A stretch of DNA of 64,000 nucleotides from Sphingobacteriales bacterium (GTDB lineage Bacteria; Bacteroidota; Bacteroidia; Chitinophagales; Chitinophagaceae). The notes under the pieces were generated by a model that saw only the letters and a list, made by a program, of their open reading frames with translations, had not been told where the DNA came from and did not search any database. This document shows positions 59,772-64,000 of the stretch, one piece after another. Positions within the stretch are counted from its first letter, which is position 1. Each line of letters starts with the position of its first letter. Where the stretch lies: assembly GCA_016708305.1 (NCBI GenBank), contig JADJGB010000010.1:558001-622000 (forward strand). Reading direction: 5' to 3'. A program made the position numbers and the translations under genes.

Positions 59772-61082
59772 TCACTTTTCAATATTGACTTTTTCTAAAG
59801 TGAGTTTTTCAAAAGCATCACGGGGAATTTGATCGCTTTTAGTAGCTTTTACATTGATGTTGCTAAAAGAAAAATTTGATAAGAAATACTGTTCTGATTT
59901 TTTTACATTGAAAGCAGCATCACAATCCAGACTAATATTTTTAAATGAAACATTAGAAGCATACGACAAACGAATATTTTTCTCTCCTTTTAAATCGAAG
60001 AACTGAGTCCAGTGTTTAATGAACAACATATTAGCGACATTGCCTTTAATATCTTCTACTGAAATATACTCATAGTTCTGAGGAGTGTCGGGGCGCATTT
60101 TCAACCATAACAATCTGGTGGCATGTTCAATCTTGATACGGCGTAAAATGATATTTCGGTTATGTATGGATTCACTGCCACAGGTAAGTGCGCTATGACA
60201 AAAACCAAATGTGTTATCTTCTATAATAATGTTTTCATTACTTCCATTATTGGAATCTTTATCAGCAAATGGGCCTTTTCCTCCCTTTAGTGCTACGGCA
60301 TCATCATTTACCGACATATAGCAATTTTTGATCAATACATTCTTACACACGTCCAAATCAATAGCGTCAGAACTGGGCGCTTTCACCGGAGCATAAGGTG
60401 CATAAATATACAGATTGAGTAATTTTAAATTTTCACAACGGTAATAGTGTGAAGTCCAGAAGGGTGAATTGATTAAACGAATACCTGAGATTTGCACATC
60501 CTTGCTATCAGAAATATAAAGCAAACGCGGCCTCATTTCATCCATATTCGTACACTGCGGATTGAACGCTCTGCGTAGCCAGAAATGCTGCCAATAGGTA
60601 AGTCCATTACCATTGAGGGTACCTTTACCCGAAATAGTGAACCCATCTACTTTATCTGCATTTACCAGCGCTGTAAAATATTTTACAGTTTGGCCTTCTA
60701 TACGTGTTTCCTGCAACACAAAATCGCTAATATCGGAGCTGCCTTTAATAGTAGCGCCTTTTTCCAAATGTAAATGGGTATTCGGCTTGAAGAACAAGGA
60801 TCCACTTAAAAAAGTACCCTTAGGTACAATGATCACACCGCCACCATCGGCTGCGGCCTTGTCTATTACCGTCTGAATAGCTTTGGTTTGAAGTATATTG
60901 CTATCCTTTTTCACTCCAAAAGAAGTTATACGATATTGTTTACCAAGACTATTAATAGTAGTTTCTTTTATCTGGCTAAACCAATCCGGAACAGCGGTAC
61001 CGTCGGGAAAAAGATTCTGAGCAAATACAAGATTGCCCGACAACACAGAACAAAGAAAAATTGTAAAAAACCTTTTAAACAT
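59772..61082 (-). CDS. Polygalacturonase-type glycoside hydrolase, GH28
   Basis: A 436-residue right-handed beta-helix enzyme with a signal peptide (MFKRFFTIFLCSVLSGNLVFAQ). GH28 motifs include ITSFGVKKDSNILQTKAIQ, the catalytic Asp regions SSDAIDLDVC and MSVNDDAVALKGG, and FGFCHSALTCGSES, where a His takes the role usually seen as GHG. It removes galacturonate from pectic backbones or rhamnogalacturonan oligosaccharides; exo-action is likely but not shown. ATG 61082 is preferred to the TTG at 61097. It follows SusD by 20 bases. The gene is intact. Confidence 0.92.
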   Translation of the reverse strand: MFKRFFTIFLCSVLSGNLVFAQNLFPDGTAVPDWFSQIKETTINSLGKQYRITSFGVKKDSNILQTKAIQTVIDKAAADGGGVIIVPKGTFLSGSLFFKPNTHLHLEKGATIKGSSDISDFVLQETRIEGQTVKYFTALVNADKVDGFTISGKGTLNGNGLTYWQHFWLRRAFNPQCTNMDEMRPRLLYISDSKDVQISGIRLINSPFWTSHYYRCENLKLLNLYIYAPYAPVKAPSSDAIDLDVCKNVLIKNCYMSVNDDAVALKGGKGPFADKDSNNGSNENIIIEDNTFGFCHSALTCGSESIHNRNIILRRIKIEHATRLLWLKMRPDTPQNYEYISVEDIKGNVANMLFIKHWTQFFDLKGEKNIRLSYASNVSFKNISLDCDAAFNVKKSEQYFLSNFSFSNINVKATKSDQIPRDAFEKLTLEKVNIEK

Positions 61083-61102
61083 GACAAGGATTCCCAATTA
61101 TT

Positions 61103-62934
61103 TTAAAATTTAAATGGCAGGTACCAGTTTTCCCTGTTCATCAATTTAGCTCTTACCTCTCCTGCTTTGGGATTACCCGCTTTTAATAATTTTTCATATA
61201 CTTTATCTGCCAAAAAAGCATTGTCGTTCCGGCGGCGGGCAATACGGGTAAGATCGCTCCAACGCTCACCTTCAAAAGCCAGCTCGGCCGATGCTTCTTC
61301 AATGATCTTATCTTCCAGTGCGATTGGATCTACATCATATCCTGTCATTACAGTACCTGCACCTGCAGGTGCAGGAGCATAAGTAATACCATCAAATTGA
61401 AGGATAGGCATGCCAGCTCTGCCCCTGATACCGGTATTACGGTACCACAAACCTCGAGCGACACCATCTCTGGCGTCAAAATAATAGGGAGAACTGGGGG
61501 CATAATCAACCCTTTCTGCTCCAAAGCCCTGATGCGAAATTTCCGACTCCAATTCAAAAAAGTTCGCCGGTATTTTGCTTCCCGCCCCATTAAAGGCACC
61601 ATAGTAGTAGGTATTCTGAATACCGCTGTTCAGTAGGGCAAAAGCTACACGTCCGTGACCATCACGGTTGGCTGCTTCGGCAAAACGCAAGTGTGCCTGC
61701 GCTGCCCTGAAAATATTCCATTGTCCGCCTTTGTTCAATAAACTTAAAGCGCCTGTTGCATTATCAGTGAGCTTGGTAATAACCGGATCGTTTCCACTCA
61801 TTTCGTAGGACAGCTTACCGCGACCATCCCAGGGAATTCCATTGACGTTAGTCTGAGCATTCCAGTAATCCATAATTTTTTGGGAAGGTCTTATTTTATA
61901 TCCCTCGGCTTTAGATGTCAACTCTATAAAGGGATTTCCGGGAGCAAAAGAATTGTTATAAGGGATGGACCAGTTCCATTCAAATGACCAAGCTCTAACA
62001 GTATTAGATAAAGCGAACATACTACGCCATGAATTAGCATCATCTGTCAAGGAATTGTTCAAAGAAGAACCTTCTTGCGCCCTTGAATATCTCACTCCAA
62101 ATTGCCATCCACCACTGATCCTGTTTTCATTTACCTCGTATTCGATACGGGGCGCACCCACATCCATAGCAGATAATGTTTTCTTATACCAATAAGCGGC
62201 CTGATAATAATCCCCCTTGCATAAATACAATTCGCCAAGTACATGATGCTTATTGATAAATATTTTTTCAGTATTGCTTCCATCTACTGTAAAAACCAGA
62301 GAAGTACCGGCAGGATAGGCAAAATATTCCATATATGGAAGGTCTTTAGTATCGCTGATCAACTGATCAATTAGCTGATCGAAGGGCATTTTAGACAGAT
62401 TATTTAATGCGGCTATATCTTTCACCGTTTCCACTGCATCGGTTATATAAGGCACTGCACCGTAATGAATACCTAACTGAAGATACAGCCGGTACGCAAT
62501 ACCGCAATATCTGAGTAGCGCTGATCAAATTCCTGCTGGCTCAACTTGCCCAGATCTGCCATTATTTTAAAGTTTTTCAATGCATCATTGCAACTAAAGA
62601 TTACTTTATAAAAATCGGTAGGATCGGCATAAGGATTATCAACCGTTACTTCGTGGTTATTAATCTGCTGCAACCAGGGGTCGGCATTACGGGTAATATC
62701 CACCAGATCAGCTCTTAACTCATTTAGTACTATATACTTTTCACCCAGACCGGCCATCTGACCATAAATACCTAATACAGCCGCATCGGCATCTGCAAGC
62801 GTATTGTACATCATCGACCTGTCTAACTTATCCTCGGGCAGTATTTCCAGCGCTTTTTTGCAGGAAACAAAAGCAAAGACCAGTAAAGATATACCCAACA
62901 ATGAGAAATATTTATAATGCTTCATGTTCATCAT
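61103..62934 (-). CDS. SusD-like lipoprotein, PUL 2 (frameshifted)
   Basis: About 610 residues. Piece 1 (62473-62934) has a lipoprotein signal (LLGISLLVFAFVSCKK, lipobox Cys) and the SusD N-domain (LADADAAVLGIYGQMAGL, FYKVIFSCNDALKNF). Piece 2 (61103-62455) continues AVPYITDAVETVKD, GELYLCKGDYYQAAYWY, RAAQAHLRFAEAANRDGHG, ASAELAFEGERWSDLTRIARR and RENWYLPF. The join is at about 62455-62480. It is the surface glycan-binding partner of SusC. The start ATG at 62934 lies one base after the SusC stop codon, so the pair is coupled. The piece-2 lower part is longer than the usual SusD (about 550 residues). Confidence 0.93.
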
Positions 62935-62935
62935 T

Positions 62936-64000
62936 TTATAGTCCAAGGCGAATGCCTATTTGATAAGATTTAAAGATAGGTTCTAAGGTTACATCCACAC
63001 CTTGATGAAAAGGATCTGATGATAAGGCAAATTCAGGATCATATCCCAAATACTTGGAAAATGTAAATAAATTATTGGCCGTACCATATACGCGTATATA
63101 TTTAACCAATTGTTTATTAATATTAAAGTCGTACTCTAATGCTAACTGTCTAAGTCTGAAACAGGAACCATCCTCTATCCAGCGATCAGAAAAACGGGAG
63201 TTGAGCATAGGATCACCATAACTGGCACGAGGCACATTAGTGATCTGACCTTCGGCTCTCCAGCGGTTCAACAACAGTTCAGTTTGACTGTAAAATGTAC
63301 TGCCAGATTCTAACTGGGCACGAGTATAATTATATACTTCATTTCCTTTGCTGAAAGTGAATAAAGCGCTTAATTTCCAGTTTTTATAAGCTACTGAATG
63401 GTTCATCCCTCCAAAAAAATCAGGGATCGGCCTTCCTAAGATATAGCGGTCATTTTCGTCTATTATGCCATCTCCGTTTTTATCGGAAAATTTTGCATCG
63501 CCGGCAGAGAAAGGAATTTTATTTCCGGCAATATCCCTTATGCCCAACCCGGCAGCATCTGCTTCGGCCTGTGTGCTATTTACGCCTTCAAATTTGTACC
63601 CATAAAAAGAATTAGCAGCAGAACCCACCTGGGTAATATAAGTACCACCGGCAAATTCAGTAAAAACAGTTTCAGGAATAGCGGTAATCTCATTTCTGTA
63701 TTTTCCGAGGGTGATACCGGCATCCCATTTCACATGACCGTTGGTAATACGCCCATAAAGGCTTAGATCAATACCTGTATTTTTCATAGCCCCGTTGTTA
63801 TACAGGTAGTAGGCAATACCCGATACCGAGTTACCTTTGTTATAAACCAACATTTCTTTAGTGTTGTGCTGATACAGATCTATCGTTAAGTTCAGGCGTT
63901 CTTGTAAAATGGAAAGGTCGAGGCCTGCATTGAGTTTAGTTACATTTTCCCATTGCAAATAAGGGTTGGAAGCACCCTCACTCACCAGCCCCTGTACTCC
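62936..64000 (-). CDS. SusC-type TonB-dependent transporter, PUL 2 (5' part outside the window)
   Basis: The last 354 codons of a SusC barrel: ASNPYLQWENVTKLNAGLDLS, LYQHNTKEMLVYNKGNS, FKYKF-like strands, a calcium-like loop (KFSDKNGDGIIDENDRYILG), RWIEDGSCFRLRQLALEYDF, VRVYGTANNLFTFSKYLGYDPE, and a C-terminal KSYQIGIRLGL. The N-terminus, plug and TonB box lie beyond 64000. It imports RG-I oligosaccharides with the SusD that follows at one base. The frame is open to the window edge. Confidence 0.93.
   Translation of the reverse strand, partial: GVQGLVSEGASNPYLQWENVTKLNAGLDLSILQERLNLTIDLYQHNTKEMLVYNKGNSVSGIAYYLYNNGAMKNTGIDLSLYGRITNGHVKWDAGITLGKYRNEITAIPETVFTEFAGGTYITQVGSAANSFYGYKFEGVNSTQAEADAAGLGIRDIAGNKIPFSAGDAKFSDKNGDGIIDENDRYILGRPIPDFFGGMNHSVAYKNWKLSALFTFSKGNEVYNYTRAQLESGSTFYSQTELLLNRWRAEGQITNVPRASYGDPMLNSRFSDRWIEDGSCFRLRQLALEYDFNINKQLVKYIRVYGTANNLFTFSKYLGYDPEFALSSDPFHQGVDVTLEPIFKSYQIGIRLGL

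Noticed and set aside
1..64000. CRISPR array or tRNA/rRNA genes
   Set aside because: No regularly spaced direct repeats and no rRNA-like or cloverleaf-forming sequence were seen on either strand.

Overview
The window reads as an AT-rich chromosome segment from a member of the Bacteroidota, most likely Chitinophagaceae or a close relative. This rests on two SusC/SusD-based polysaccharide utilisation loci (PULs), TAnnTTTG-type promoter boxes, ribosomal protein S1 with a long acidic N-terminal extension, an ISAon1-type two-ORF insertion sequence, a ComA homologue and many lipoproteins. The assignment comes from gene content and protein style, not from a database search.

Layout. 1-9.5 kb: a DUF3810 membrane metalloprotease-like protein, a GNAT acetyltransferase, thrS, two paralogous outer-membrane barrel genes (the first split by an IS630-family element), and a locus with a 90-residue cysteine-tailed small protein, a multi-pass membrane protein, a HisKA_3 kinase and a LuxR-type response regulator. 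9.5-14.7 kb: rpsA, flanked by an IS256-family element on its 3' side and an ISAon1-type element on its 5' side. 14.8-28.9 kb: PUL 1 (LacI regulator, then divergently FAD oxidoreductase, MFS transporter, SusC, SusD, GH51 arabinofuranosidase, sulfatase, GH2). 29-38.9 kb: housekeeping genes (tryptophanase family, aroE, comA, TPR protein, two small envelope genes, smc). 39.1-64 kb: PUL 2 on the minus strand, transcribed from SusC at the right edge towards GH105 on the left. It holds SusC, SusD, GH28, GH2, CE12, a CE6-like/NodB fusion, GH2, GH115, an alpha/beta esterase, GH106, PL11, CE12, a second IS256-family copy, and GH105.

How the genes work together. PUL 2 is a coherent rhamnogalacturonan-I (pectin) degradation set. 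SusCD takes up oligosaccharides, PL11 cuts the backbone, GH105 removes the unsaturated galacturonate left by the lyase, GH106 and GH28 take off rhamnose and galacturonate, CE12 and other esterases deacetylate, and GH2/GH115 trim side chains. PUL 1 combines arabinofuranosidase, sulfatase and GH2 with an oxidoreductase/transporter pair, which points to a sulfated arabinose-containing glycan. That substrate is inference.

Caution. Many genes, including the normally essential thrS, rpsA and smc, are broken by single-base frameshifts, often one base short in an A/T run. I read most of these as uncorrected sequencing indels and annotate such loci as single genes. Coordinates of frameshifted genes span all pieces.
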